From contig NZ_AP027732.1 in NCBI RefSeq assembly GCF_030296615.1, positions 2,294,001 through 2,358,000 of the forward strand: DNA of 64,000 bases, given 5' to 3'. How positions within the stretch are numbered: position 1 is the first letter of the stretch; each line of letters begins with the position of its first letter. The notes under the pieces were generated by a model. That model was not told the origin of the DNA. It saw only the letters and a program-made list of their open reading frames with translations, and did not search any database. This document shows positions 16,790 to 26,242 of the stretch, one piece after another. This DNA is from Frondihabitans sucicola (lineage in GTDB: Bacteria > Actinomycetota > Actinomycetes > Actinomycetales > Microbacteriaceae). The translations under genes were made by a program, and so were the position numbers.

Positions 16790-17724
16790 CAGAGGATCCT
16801 GCCTTTCTTACGAGTGGCGAAGAGGAAGATGTAGACGGCGATGAAGACCACCGCGCCGAGGGCGAACGACAGGGCCGACGCGTAGTTGAACTGCGTGTAC
16901 GAGAAGGCCTGCGTGTAGGCGTAGATGTTGGGTGTGAACGACGGCGTGATGGCCCCGTTCGACGCGGCGGTCAAGATCTTCGGTTCGGTGAAGAACTGGA
17001 AGGTGCCGATGAGGGCGAACACCAGGATCAGCACGAGGGCCGAGGCGACCATCGGAACCTTGACCCGGATGGCGATCTGCCACGAGTTCGCCCCGTCGAT
17101 CTCGGCCGCCTCGTAGATGCTCGAGTCGATGCCCCGGAGCGCCGCGTAGATGATGATCATGTAGTAGCCGGCCCACTGCCAGTTGACGACATTGATCAAG
17201 CCGCCGAAGACGTTCCGGCTGCTCAGGATGTTGGGCGCCGTCTGGTGGAAGACGGAGAACAGGTCGGTCAGCGGGCCGAACTGCGGGCTGTAGAGGAAGC
17301 CCCACATGAGCGCCCCGATCACCGCCGGTACGGCGTACGGGACGAAGATCATGAGCCGGGAGAAGTTCGCCAGCCTCGTCGTCAGCGAGTCCAGGACCAG
17401 CGCGGCCGCCAGCGACACCGCCATCTGAACGGGGATCAGCACGACCGAGAAGAGCAGGACGAAAGCGACGCCCCCGAGGAAGAGCGGGTCGGTGAAGGCC
17501 TGGGCGTAGTTGGCGAGCCCGTCGAACGAGGTGCCGGTGGCGAGCTTCTGGGTGAACAGGCTGAGGCCGAAGGCGTAGGCGAGGGGCGCCACCAGGAACG
17601 CCAGGAAGACGATCCCGAAGGGGGCGATGAACAACCAGCCGATCCACTGGCGCCTGCCGCTTCGGCCGGTCCTGACGCGGGCGGTGCCGGCGGAGGTCGT
17701 ACGGACACGGATCGTCGTGCTCAT
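16789..17724 (-). CDS. Sugar ABC transporter permease (MalF/CUT1 type)
   Basis: 311 residues with six predicted membrane helices and the EAA loop SSIYEAAEIDGANSWQIAIRVKVP. It starts at ATG 17724, overlapping the end of the binding-protein gene by four bases. It forms the membrane channel with the following permease. The sugar is unknown; the flanking GH39 and sugar-acid genes suggest a plant-derived glycoside or oligosaccharide. Confidence 0.9.
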   Translation of the reverse strand: MSTTIRVRTTSAGTARVRTGRSGRRQWIGWLFIAPFGIVFLAFLVAPLAYAFGLSLFTQKLATGTSFDGLANYAQAFTDPLFLGGVAFVLLFSVVLIPVQMAVSLAAALVLDSLTTRLANFSRLMIFVPYAVPAVIGALMWGFLYSPQFGPLTDLFSVFHQTAPNILSSRNVFGGLINVVNWQWAGYYMIIIYAALRGIDSSIYEAAEIDGANSWQIAIRVKVPMVASALVLILVFALIGTFQFFTEPKILTAASNGAITPSFTPNIYAYTQAFSYTQFNYASALSFALGAVVFIAVYIFLFATRKKGRIL

Positions 17725-19069
17725 TTCTTCACCTGGAATCCCTGGCCCTCGGCGTAGGCCACTGTGGTCGACTGCAGTTTCTCGAGCGCCGCGCCGACCG
17801 GCTTGCCGGCTGCGACGGCGATCATCGCCGTGGTGACCTGCGCGTAGTAGAACTGCTGGAACGGGCTGTAGACGGTGCCCTTGTACCCGGACGACGCCGG
17901 GATCCAGACCTCTTTGTTGGCCTGCTGGAAGGCGAAGAAGGGATCCTTCGCGGGGGCGAACCACTTCTGGCTCTGCGTCGGCACGTGCTGCGGGAAGTGC
18001 GCGCCGATGGTGGTCGGCGTCTCGTGCGCGAAGAGGTTGATGGCGACCTCCGCGGCGAGCTTCGGGTGCTTGCTCTGCGTGGTGACCGTGTAGGTCGACC
18101 CGCCCCAGTTGACCTGCGCGTCGTCGCCGGCGCTCCACTGGGGGAGCGGTGCCACCCGCCAGGGGCTGCCCTTGCCCGGTGCGAAGCCGTTTCCGGTGAG
18201 GTGGCCGGGCTCCCACGAGGGCGCGATCATCGTGGCGTACTTGCCGCCTCCGAGTCCTGCCGTGTAGTCGGTGGTCTGCTGGCCCGTCGTCCCGACCAGT
18301 TTCTCGTCCACCATCTTCTGCCAGAAGGTGAGGACCTTCTGCCAGGCCGCGTTGGCCGTGTCGATGGTGATGTCGGTGCGATTGGCGAGCGAGTACTCGA
18401 ACGCCTTCGAGCCGGCCTGGTTCGCCAGCGCCTGCTGGAACTGCGGGGTGTCGCTCGGGAAGTCGGCCATCAGGGGCCGCCCGCGGCCTTGAGCTTCTGG
18501 GCGTCCTGCTCGAACTCGGCCCAGGTCGTGGGGATCGGCAGGTGGTATTTGTCGAAGATGTCCTTGCGGTACATCAGGGCGACCGGGCCGCCGTCGTCCG
18601 GGATGGCGTAGATGTCACCGTCGCTCGAGATGTCCTTCAGGGTTCCGGGGGAGAAGTCGCCGCGGACCTTCTCGGCTCCGTAGTCCGAGAGGTTGACGAG
18701 GGCGTGCCGGATCTCGAAGCTCGGCAGGTACTCCGTCTCGATCATGGCGACGTCGGGAGCCCCGCTCCCCGCGGCGATGGCGGTGTTGAGCTTGTTGTAC
18801 TCGTCGGTTCCGGCGCCGACGTTGGCCACGCAGGCCTGGACGTCGTCGTGCGATTTGTTGAAGGCGTCCGAGGCCACGCCGATGGTCGGCGACCAGGCCC
18901 AGACGGTGATCTTCACGGCGTCCGGCTTGAAGATCGTGTTGCTGCAGGTCGCCTTCGAGTTGTACTGGCTGCCCGCCGAGGTCGCGCAGCCGGTCAGGGC
19001 GGCGACCGTGGCGATGACGGCCGCGAGTGCGATCGTCCGGTGGCGGGCCCGTGTGCGTCGAATGAGCAC
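17721..19069 (-). CDS. Sugar ABC transporter substrate-binding lipoprotein (apparent frameshift)
   Basis: The lipobox LTGC sets the lipidated Cys28 when translation starts at GTG 19069, which has GGAAAGGA seven bases upstream. The protein follows the CUT1 binding-protein pattern (VKITVWAW, AAGSGAPDVAMIETEYLPSF, GDIYAIPDDGGPVALMYRKD). The frame breaks at the G4 run 18473-18476, after KLKAAGGP; one added base joins it to LMADFPSDT and gives 449 residues. It should deliver an extracellular sugar to the two permeases downstream. An operator and promoter lie just upstream at 19143-19165. Confidence 0.85.
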
Positions 19070-19142
19070 TGGTCGTCCTTTCCTCCGCGGAACGTCGTCG
19101 TTGCGACGCGGTGCGACCAGCATCGACGCGAGCCGACCACTT

Positions 19143-19165
19143 TGTCAAGGAAAGATTGTTAACAA
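19143..19165 (-). promoter_or_regulatory. Promoter and GntR operator of the importer operon
   Basis: On the minus strand the palindrome TTGTTAACAA (19156-19165) is followed after seven bases by TTGACA (19148-19143), a consensus -35. The AAAGATTGTTAACAA word (19151-19165) recurs exactly at 19898-19912. The -10 is not clear. Regulator B, encoded between the two sites, is the likely ligand. Confidence 0.7.
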
Positions 19166-19205
19166 AATTTGGGTCACGCGGGATCGCGTCGCCCCGACGC
19201 TGCGA

Positions 19206-19884
19206 TCAGTCCGGGTCGCTCTCGTGATCGGCGAGGAGCCGGGAGAGCGTCCCCCGACGTGGTCGACGATCGCGTCGGCCGCCGCCCCGGGTCTCCGGCG
19301 ACGAGGACGTCGCGGATCTGCCGGTGCTCGGCGTAGCCGACGGAGACGAAGTCGGGGTGGGAGCGGTTTCGCACCTGGAGGAAGAACGAGACCTGGCTGC
19401 GGATGTAGCGCCACGACCGCATCAAGCGGTCGTGGTCGGCCGCCTCGTACACCAGGTCGTGGAAGTCGAGGTCGAGGGCGACCGCCTCCGAGGCGGGAGC
19501 GTCGGGGGAGACGTGCTGCATGGCGTCCAGCACCTCGTTCATCCGAGCGAGGATCGCCGGTGTGATCCGGGTCGCGGCGCGCTCCATGGCGAGCTGCTCG
19601 AGAGCGATGCGAAGCGAGTAGACCTCTTCGATGTCGCGGCGCCGGAGCGTGGTCACGAAGGCTCCGCGGTGCCGGCGGAGCTCGATGAACCCCTCGTTCT
19701 CGAGCTGCTGGAAGGCCTCGCGGATCGGGCCGCGGCTCACGCCGAGGGCGTCGGCCAGCTCGCTCTCCTTCAGGTGCTCGCCCTCGCCGACCGCGCCCGA
19801 GGCGATCATGGCTCGCAGGGCGTCGACGACGTTCCGCGACAGGGCAGGGCTGGAGGCGAAAGTGATCTGGTCGGGCAGCGCCAT
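19206..19884 (-). CDS. FadR-type GntR transcriptional regulator B (apparent frameshifts)
   Basis: The ATG at 19884 has GGAG five bases upstream and is preferred over TTG 19899, which lies beside the operator. The winged helix (LGVSRGPIREAFQQLENEGF) and FCD domain (DLDFHDLVYEAADHDRLMRSW) are clear. The 3' end breaks at C4 19285-19288 and C5 19251-19255; adding one base at each restores a normal ending (AAADAIVDHVGGTLSRLLAD) and stop 19206-19208, giving 226 residues. Identical palindromes on both sides of the gene suggest it represses the importer operon, the GH39 operon and itself. Confidence 0.8.
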
Positions 19885-19902
19885 CCTGGCTCCAAACAAA
19901 GA

Positions 19903-19925
19903 TTGTTAACAATTATTCCTTGACA
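19903..19925 (+). promoter_or_regulatory. Promoter and GntR operator of the GH39 operon
   Basis: TTGTTAACAA (19903-19912), seven bases, then TTGACA (19920-19925). Operator, spacing and -35 match the importer promoter at 19143-19165 in mirror orientation. The site also lies just upstream of the regulator B start codon, so it probably controls gntR B as well. Confidence 0.7.
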
Positions 19926-20049
19926 ATGTCCCGGCGACGAGACGAGAGTCGATGCCACGAGGCTACCGCTGTCGCCATCCCGGAGGTGCTTTCACCCCGA
20001 TGCCGAGTCGGTCCGCCTCGTTCCCAGGACCCCGACGGAGAGGACCACA

Positions 20050-21789
20050 ATGACCATCGCAGAGGACAAGAACCCCGGGACGGCCATCGCTTCCGGCGTC
20101 CCGCAGTTCGCCCCGCACGACCCCGACGCGGCGCACGTGACATCGGCCCGGGTCGCGATCGACGCCGGCGCCGCGGGCACGGCGCTCGAGCCGATCTGGG
20201 AGAGCCTCGGCTACGACGAGATCAACTGGACCTACACGCCGACGGGCAAGACGCTGCTTCGCACGATCGGCGAGACGTCGAGCACGGGATTCCACGTCCG
20301 TCCGCACTACGTGTTCATCAGCGGCACCGGGTTCGGCCTGCCGCACTGGGGCAGCGGCAACGTCTACCACGAGGACGCAGAAGGCAACCCGGTCTACGAC
20401 TTCGCCATCGTCGACGACACCTACGACGCGATCGTCGGCGCCGGACACCACGTGCTCGTCGAGCTCGGCTTCACGCCGCGCGACCTGCTTCCCGACCGCG
20501 CTCTCACCGAGCACACGATCATCGACAGCCCGACCGTGTACAGCGCGTACGAGGCCGGTCAGTGGTCGTACCCGCCGAAGGATCTGACGAAGTGGGGCGA
20601 CCTCGTCGCAGCCCTCGCTCAGCACTCCGTCGAGCGCTACGGCGAGGCGGAGGTGTCGACCTGGCTCTGGGAGCTCTGGAACGAACCCGACATCTTCTAC
20701 TGGCGGGGCACGCACCAGGAGTTCTGCGAGCTGTACGAAGCCACGGCCGCCGCGGTCCGGCGCGTTCTGCCGGACGCGAAGGTCGGCGGGCCGACGGTCA
20801 CGGGTGGCCCCGACGGCGCCGAGTTCCTGCGCGGGTTCCTCGCCTTCGTCGAGGAACGAGAGCTGCCGATCGACTTCGTCTCGTTCCACACCAAGGGCTC
20901 GCACTTCACCCCGTGGCGCACCTACGGCGTGCTCGGCGCCGAGGCGCCCGAGAAGCAGTCGCCGTCGACCGGCAAGATGCTCTACGAGATGCGGACCCTG
21001 CTGAGGGTGATGGCCGAGTTCCCGCGCATCGCCTCGCTGCCGGCCATCGTGGACGAGTGCGACGCCGGTGTGCCGGCTCACTGGGGTGTCTACGACAACG
21101 CCAACTTCGCCTTCCAGAACACCGAGTACTACCCGGTGTTCCAGATCAACCTCATGAAGAAGATCCTGGACCTCAACGAGCAGGAGGTCGCCAGCGTCAA
21201 CCGGGCGACGACCTGGAGCTTCTACTTCGAGGGCGAGCGGTACTTCGAGGGAACGCGGTCGTTCCTCACCGCGGGAGGCATCGAGAAGCCGTTCCTGAAC
21301 GCGTATCGAGCGCTGGGCCGCCTCGGCGACCGACGACTTCCGGCGGTCTCCGATGCGGCCTGGCGCGTCGACGAGCTCGATGAGACCCTGACGTCCGGTG
21401 CTCCGGAGGAGGTCGACGCTCTCGCCTCCCGCGCGGACGACGGTCGGGTCGCCGCTCTCGTCTACCGGCACGCCGACGACCAGTACCTCCAGGACTCGCG
21501 CGAGGTCCCGGTCGCGGTCGCTTTCGCCGGACTCGCCGCCGGCTCGTACCGCCTCGAGCACTTCCGCATCGACGGCAGCCACAGCAACTCGCACACGGTG
21601 TGGCAAGAGCTGGGCAGCCCGCAGGATCCGACGCCCGAGCAGCTGAAGGCGATCCGCGCGCGCGAGGGGCTGGAGCTCCTCGAGGCGCCCTCGACCGTCA
21701 CGCCGCAGGCCGGGTCGATCGAGGTGACCGTCTCGCTCCCGCTGACGGCCGTCTCGCTGCTGATCCTCACTCCCGAGGCGGCTCAGTGA
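20050..21789 (+). CDS. GH39-type glycoside hydrolase (beta-xylosidase-like)
   Basis: 579 residues, no signal peptide, so cytoplasmic. A clan GH-A barrel is shown by WELWNEPD with the acid/base Glu212; the nucleophile is probably Glu336 in PAIVDECDAG. A C-terminal beta domain follows from about residue 480. GH39 contains beta-xylosidases, alpha-L-iduronidases and some arabinosidases; the exact sugar cannot be read. It starts behind GGAGAGGACC and leads an operon with two dehydrogenases, a TIM-barrel enzyme and a dehydrogenase of the 3-hydroxyacyl-CoA type. It would free the sugar imported by the neighbouring ABC system. Confidence 0.8.
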   Translation: MTIAEDKNPGTAIASGVPQFAPHDPDAAHVTSARVAIDAGAAGTALEPIWESLGYDEINWTYTPTGKTLLRTIGETSSTGFHVRPHYVFISGTGFGLPHWGSGNVYHEDAEGNPVYDFAIVDDTYDAIVGAGHHVLVELGFTPRDLLPDRALTEHTIIDSPTVYSAYEAGQWSYPPKDLTKWGDLVAALAQHSVERYGEAEVSTWLWELWNEPDIFYWRGTHQEFCELYEATAAAVRRVLPDAKVGGPTVTGGPDGAEFLRGFLAFVEERELPIDFVSFHTKGSHFTPWRTYGVLGAEAPEKQSPSTGKMLYEMRTLLRVMAEFPRIASLPAIVDECDAGVPAHWGVYDNANFAFQNTEYYPVFQINLMKKILDLNEQEVASVNRATTWSFYFEGERYFEGTRSFLTAGGIEKPFLNAYRALGRLGDRRLPAVSDAAWRVDELDETLTSGAPEEVDALASRADDGRVAALVYRHADDQYLQDSREVPVAVAFAGLAAGSYRLEHFRIDGSHSNSHTVWQELGSPQDPTPEQLKAIRAREGLELLEAPSTVTPQAGSIEVTVSLPLTAVSLLILTPEAAQ

Positions 21790-22639
21790 GCGCGTCCGCC
21801 GACCCCGATACGGACGGCATCAGGATCGCCGACGGCGTCGTCGTGCCCCGGGTCGGCTTCGGCGTGTTCCAGATCCCGCCGGACGACGCGCAAGCGGCCG
21901 TCGAGGCCGCGCTCGAGGTGGGCTACCGCCACATCGACACCGCGGCCGCGTACAACAACGAGTCGGGTGTCGGAGCGGGCATCCGCGCGAGCGGGGTGCC
22001 GCGGGACGAGATCTTCGTCACGACGAAACTCCGCAACGGCGACCAGGGCCCGGACTCCACGCGACGCGCCGTCGAGCGGAGCAGGACCACTCTCGGGATC
22101 GACCGCATCGACCTCTACCTGATCCACTGGCCCTCGCCCGCCCGCGACCTGTACCGGCAGAGCTGGGCCGAGCTGGAGTCCGCCGTGAACGACGGCGAGG
22201 TCCGCGCCATCGGCGTCTCCAACTTCCTCGCCGAGCACCTCGAGCGCCTGCTGCAGGGCTGCTCGATCCCTCCCGCCCTGAATCAGCTGGAGATCCACCC
22301 GACCTACCAGCAGCGCGCCCTCCTCGAGTTCTGCGACAGCCACGGAATCGCGGTCGAGGCGTACAGCCCCTCGGGCAGGGCGCCGACCTCGGGGCGCCCG
22401 TCGTCGTCGACCTCGCCGGGAGGCTCGGTGCGAGCCCGGCGCAGGTGATCCTGGCCTGGCATCTCGCTCACGGTCGGATCGCGATCCCGAAGAGCGTTCG
22501 CAGGGATCGCATGGTCGAGAACCTCCGAGCGGCGTCCCTCCGACTGAGCGACGAGGACGTGAGAGCCATCGACGGCCTCGAGACAGGGGTCCGGATCGGC
22601 GGGGATCCTGCGACCTTCGAGATCACCCAGATCCGCTGA
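21786..22639 (+). CDS. Aldo/keto reductase (apparent frameshift)
   Basis: The GTG start at 21786 overlaps the TGA of the GH39 gene. The AKR tetrad is visible: Asp in GYRHIDTAAAY, Tyr in YNNESGVG, Lys in FVTTKL and His in LIHWPSP. The frame breaks at the G-run in AGGGCG near 22378; one added G restores the NADPH-binding C terminus (IAIPKSVRRDRMVENL) and gives 284 residues. It probably interconverts a sugar aldehyde or lactol with its alcohol or lactone, acting on the sugar released by the upstream glycosidase. Confidence 0.8.
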
Positions 22640-22682
22640 CCCGCGGTCGGCGCCACAGCTTCATCAGAAGAGAGAACCGAAC

Positions 22683-23452
22683 ATGACAGCGTCATTCCCC
22701 ACCACACCGACCGTCGTCGTCACCGGAGCGGCGTCGCCGCGCGGCATCGGCCGCGCGACGGCGACTCGTTTGGCCGGCCACGGCTGGAACGTCGGGCTGC
22801 TCGACCTCGACGGCGGCGCGTGCTCGGCGCTCGCCGCCGACCTGCACGAGCGCTTCGGGATCGCCGCCTACGGCGTCGGCGCGGACGTCGTCGACCGCGA
22901 CGCGGTCCGCTCGGCTGTCGACGAGCTGGAGGCCGCGTTGCCGCCGCTCGTCGCCCTGGCCAACATCGCGGGCGTCAGCTCGCCCGTGCCCTACCTCGAC
23001 CTCGATGCCGCCGAGTGGCACCGGGTGCTCAGCATCAACTTGGACGGCGTGCACAACGTCTCGCAGCGCGTGGCCGAGAGTCTCGTGCGGAACGGGGTCG
23101 GGCGGATCGTCAGCCTGTCGTCTGTCTCGGCGCAGCGGGGCGGCGGGACCTTCAGCAAGGCGCCCTACTCGGTCGCCAAGGCCGGGGTCATCGGCCTGAT
23201 GCGGTCGCTGGCTCGCGAGCTGGGGAGTTCGGCGTCACGGCCAACGCGATCGCGCCCGGTCCGATCGACACCGACATCATGGGCGGCACCCTGACCGACG
23301 AGCGGAAGGCGGAGCTGGCGGAAGACCTCCTCATCCGGCGCGTCGGCACCGTGGACGACATCGGCGCGGCGATCGAGTTCCTCATCGGGGCCGAGTCGGG
23401 CTGGATCACCGGGCAGACCCTCAACGTCGACGGCGGCCTCTACATGCACTGA
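22683..23452 (+). CDS. Short-chain dehydrogenase/reductase (apparent frameshift)
   Basis: Classical SDR. The cofactor motif is TGAASPRGIGRA, NAG appears as ANIAGVSS, the catalytic Ser is in SLSSVSAQ and Tyr/Lys in APYSVAKAG. The break lies in the G4 run 23222-23225; one added base gives ELGEFGVTANAIAPGPIDTD and the usual C-terminal ITGQTLNVDGG, 256 residues. The missing basic residue before the glycine motif and the Asp after strand 2 (LLDLDG) favour NAD+, which suits sugar oxidation. It lies in the GH39 operon, 43 bp after the aldo/keto reductase. Confidence 0.8.
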
Positions 23453-23482
23453 GGCTCCTCGTGATGCACGAAGAACCATCTT

Positions 23483-23492
23483 TCCTATAGGA
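23483..23492. promoter_or_regulatory. Candidate operator TCCTATAGGA upstream of the TIM-barrel gene
   Basis: A perfect 10-bp palindrome 30 bp upstream of the GTG at 23522. The longer word TCCTAYAGGATCGAGGA recurs at 29288-29304, in the divergent region before the kinase operon and GH92. The two regions flank genes of the same proposed pathway, with GntR regulator C encoded between them. TAGGAT could double as a -10 box. Confidence 0.5.
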
Positions 23493-23521
23493 TCGAGGAG
23501 TCGATCGCCAACGGAGGACAC

Positions 23522-24511
23522 GTGAGCCCACGCACCAACGACCAAGACTGGGATCCCGCGACCTGGTCGTCCGAGACCTGGCCCATCGCCACCTGCCTCC
23601 ACGGGTTCGCACCGATCGACTCGCGGGGAGTCCCCCTCCACGACGCCGCGCCCGAGGTGTGGGACGACCTCTTCACCCAGATCGAAGACGTCGGCTTCAC
23701 ACTCGCCGAGATGGCCGACAGCCACATCCGGCCGGCCGACCTCGAGGCCACCAGGCGAGACGAACTCCTCTCCATCGCGGCCTCGCACGGAGTCGGCATC
23801 CCCTCCGTGCATCTCCAGCGACGGAGCGTCATCCAACCCGGGCACGAAGACGAGAACCTCGCCTACGCGCACCGCACCATCGACGGGGCGGCCGAGTGGG
23901 GCATGCAGGTCTTCTCGACGGGCCTGCACCAGCCGTTCAGCGAAGCCCAGCGTCGTGCGCTCTGGTTCTGGACCGCCGACGGACCGAAGGATCCCGCCGA
24001 TCCCGACGTCTGGAACAGAGCGGTCGCCTCGATCCGCGAGCTCGGCAAGCACGCCGCCGACGTCGGGCTGCCGCTCGCACTCGAGATGTACGAAGACACC
24101 TATCTCGGCACGGCCGAGAGCGCCGTGCGCTTCGTCGAAGACGTGGGGCTCGACAACGTCGGCCTCAACCCCGACGTCGCCAACCTCATCCGCCTCCATC
24201 GCCCGGTCGAGAACTGGCGCGAGGTCTTCGAGGCGACGCTGCCCTACGCGAACTACCTGCACGTCAAGAACTACACGCGCGACGAGGCGGGCGACGGAAG
24301 CTGGGCCACGTCGGTCCCGTCCACGATGGAGACCGGGCTGATCAACTACCGGCAGGTGTTCCGCGAGGCCGTCCGGGTGGGGTTCCGGGGCATCATCATG
24401 ACCGAGCAGTACGGCGGCGACAGCCTCGGCGTCTGCGCCACGAACCAGACCTACATCCGCGGCCTCCTCCCCACGGTGCCGCAACCCGCCGAGGCGTCGA
24501 CGGCGCGCTGA
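23522..24511 (+). CDS. Sugar-phosphate-isomerase-like TIM-barrel protein, possible keto-acid decarboxylase
   Basis: 329 residues, GTG start behind GGAGGACAC. It belongs to the xylose-isomerase-like TIM-barrel superfamily, with metal-ligand candidates in LALEMYEDTY, NPDVANLIRLH, YLHVKNY and IMTEQYGG. Members act as isomerases, epimerases, dehydratases or decarboxylases. Its partner 41 bp downstream is a dehydrogenase related to L-gulonate 3-dehydrogenase, and the opposing operon processes erythrulose phosphates. I therefore suggest it decarboxylates a 3-keto C5 acid to erythrulose, as OiaC does with 3-oxo-isoapionate. This role is inference. Confidence 0.6.
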   Translation: MSPRTNDQDWDPATWSSETWPIATCLHGFAPIDSRGVPLHDAAPEVWDDLFTQIEDVGFTLAEMADSHIRPADLEATRRDELLSIAASHGVGIPSVHLQRRSVIQPGHEDENLAYAHRTIDGAAEWGMQVFSTGLHQPFSEAQRRALWFWTADGPKDPADPDVWNRAVASIRELGKHAADVGLPLALEMYEDTYLGTAESAVRFVEDVGLDNVGLNPDVANLIRLHRPVENWREVFEATLPYANYLHVKNYTRDEAGDGSWATSVPSTMETGLINYRQVFREAVRVGFRGIIMTEQYGGDSLGVCATNQTYIRGLLPTVPQPAEASTAR

Positions 24512-24552
24512 CGCGCCGCCGACGAATCGACCGAGAAAAGGAGAACCCGACG

Positions 24553-25506
24553 ATGAGTTCACTCACGACAGCAGTGGTCGGATCCGGCTACATGGGCGGC
24601 GGGATCGCGCAGATGCTGGCGCTCTCCGGCGCTCACGTCGCTCTGGCCGACGTGTCGGCCGAGATCGCCTCGGCCAACTACGAGCGCCTGATCGACGAGG
24701 CCAGGCAGTTCGTCGCGGACGGACTCTTCCCGAGCGACGCCGTCGAGCGCATCGCATCCCTCGTCGAGCCCGCCGAATCGGTGGAGGCGGCCGTCGCCGA
24801 CGCCGACTTCATCGAGGAGGCGGTGCCCGAGAAGATCGCCATCAAGCACGAGACCCTGCGGCGCATCAGCGCCGCCGCCCGGGCTGAAGCCGTGATCGGC
24901 TCCAACACGTCGACCATCCAGATCGGTGCTCTGGCCGAGGCCGTGCTCCGGCCCGAGCGCTTTCTCGGAGTCCATTTCTCGAATCCGGCGCCATTCATCC
25001 CGGGAGTCGAACTCATCCCGCACGAATCGACCGACGAGTCGGCGATCTCGCTCGCCGAGAACGTCGTCCGTGCCACGGGCAAGCAGACGGCGCGCGTGAA
25101 CGACAGCGTCGGCTTCGTGCTGAACCGCCTGCAGTACGCGCTGTTCAGCGAGGCGACCGCGATCGTCGACGAGGGCATCGCCACGGCAGAGGACGTCGAC
25201 ACGATCGTGCGAACGACCTTCGGGTTCCGACTCCCCGTCTTCGGCCCGTTCGCGATCGCCGACATGGCAGGGCTCGACGTCTACGCCTTCTGCTACGAAT
25301 CCCTGCAGACCCGGTGGCCGGAGCGCTTCGCGACGCCGCCGTCGCTTTCCGAGCACGTCGCCGCCGGGCACTTCGGCACGAAGACCGGTTCGGGCTACCT
25401 CGACGTTCCGGCCGACCGGACGGCGGAGCTGGTCGCCTACCGCAACCGCGCCTACGTCGCCATGGCCACGATGCTGGCGGAACTCGGGCCGGCGCCGATC
25501 GCCTGA
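24553..25506 (+). CDS. 3-hydroxyacyl-CoA-dehydrogenase-family NAD-dependent dehydrogenase
   Basis: 317 residues. The Rossmann start is VVGSGYMGGGIAQMLALSGA; GSNTSTIQI and the catalytic-type His in GVHFSNPAP follow, then the helical domain VNDSVGFVLNRLQYALFSEA. The family includes true 3-hydroxyacyl-CoA dehydrogenases and L-gulonate 3-dehydrogenase, which oxidises C3 of a sugar acid. No thiolase, crotonase or CoA ligase is nearby, whereas sugar enzymes surround it, so a sugar-acid 3-dehydrogenase is more likely. It ends the plus-strand operon and converges with gntR C. Confidence 0.7.
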   Translation: MSSLTTAVVGSGYMGGGIAQMLALSGAHVALADVSAEIASANYERLIDEARQFVADGLFPSDAVERIASLVEPAESVEAAVADADFIEEAVPEKIAIKHETLRRISAAARAEAVIGSNTSTIQIGALAEAVLRPERFLGVHFSNPAPFIPGVELIPHESTDESAISLAENVVRATGKQTARVNDSVGFVLNRLQYALFSEATAIVDEGIATAEDVDTIVRTTFGFRLPVFGPFAIADMAGLDVYAFCYESLQTRWPERFATPPSLSEHVAAGHFGTKTGSGYLDVPADRTAELVAYRNRAYVAMATMLAELGPAPIA

Positions 25507-25528
25507 GGCGTCCGGCCGTCGCACAGAA

Positions 25529-26242
25529 TCAGCGGGTCGAGTCGAGCCGCGACCTCTCGCGCACCTTCTCGATGTGGACGCGCATGGCGTCGGCCGCCGC
25601 GCGCGGGCCGGCATCGAGGGCCGTGATGATGGCGCGGTGCTCGACGATCGCGTCGTCGGCATCGCTGATCCCCGTGTGCAGCGTCTGGCGCATCCGGTGC
25701 ACGCGGGTCGAGATCGCCTCGGACATGTCGAGCAGGAACGGATTGGCCGTGGCTTCGAAGATGACGTGGTGGAAGTTCCAGTCGTCGGCGAAGTAGGTGC
25801 GGATCACTTCGACCGGAAGGTCTCCGAGCCCGGACGCGGCCTTGACCCTGGCGGCGGTCTCGGCATGGCGAGCGAGAGCCCGTTCGAGCAGTGGCGCGAG
25901 CGAGGCCGAGTGGACGGCGGCCAGCTCGGTCGCACCCCCTTCGAGAAGGGCTCGGGCGTCGAACAGGGCGTCGAGTTGCTCGGCGACGAGCGGGGGCGAC
26001 ACGCGGTAACCCTTGTTGGCGACGCGGGTGACCAGGCCGGTCCGCTCGAGCTGGACCAGCGCCTCGCGGACCGGCGTCGGCGAGACGCCGAGCTCGCGGG
26101 CGATCGAGTCGATGGACAGCCTCGTGCCCGGCTCGACCGTCGGGCCGAGGAGCACGTCGAGCACGCGGTCGTAGACGTGGTCCCGTAGGCCTCGACGCTC
26201 GAGGGAGCGGACGGCCGTGAGGGGGAAGAGGGGGTCGCTCAT
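25529..26242 (-). CDS. FadR-type GntR transcriptional regulator C
   Basis: 237 residues. Its helix-turn-helix (LGVSPTPVREALVQLERTGL) and helical FCD domain (ADDWNFHHVIFEATANPF, RVHRMRQTLHTG) match regulator A nearly motif for motif, but it lacks that protein's repeat tail. The ATG overlaps the stop of the triose-phosphate-isomerase-like gene as ATGA, so it is the last gene of the kinase/isomerase operon. It is the best candidate to bind the shared ATCCTAYAGGAT sites at 23.48 and 29.29 kb. Confidence 0.85.
   Translation of the reverse strand: MSDPLFPLTAVRSLERRGLRDHVYDRVLDVLLGPTVEPGTRLSIDSIARELGVSPTPVREALVQLERTGLVTRVANKGYRVSPPLVAEQLDALFDARALLEGGATELAAVHSASLAPLLERALARHAETAARVKAASGLGDLPVEVIRTYFADDWNFHHVIFEATANPFLLDMSEAISTRVHRMRQTLHTGISDADDAIVEHRAIITALDAGPRAAADAMRVHIEKVRERSRLDSTR

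Noticed and set aside
24553-25506. Fatty-acid or butyrate metabolism role for the 3-hydroxyacyl-CoA-dehydrogenase homologue
   Set aside because: No thiolase, enoyl-CoA hydratase or CoA ligase is nearby; every neighbour is a sugar enzyme.
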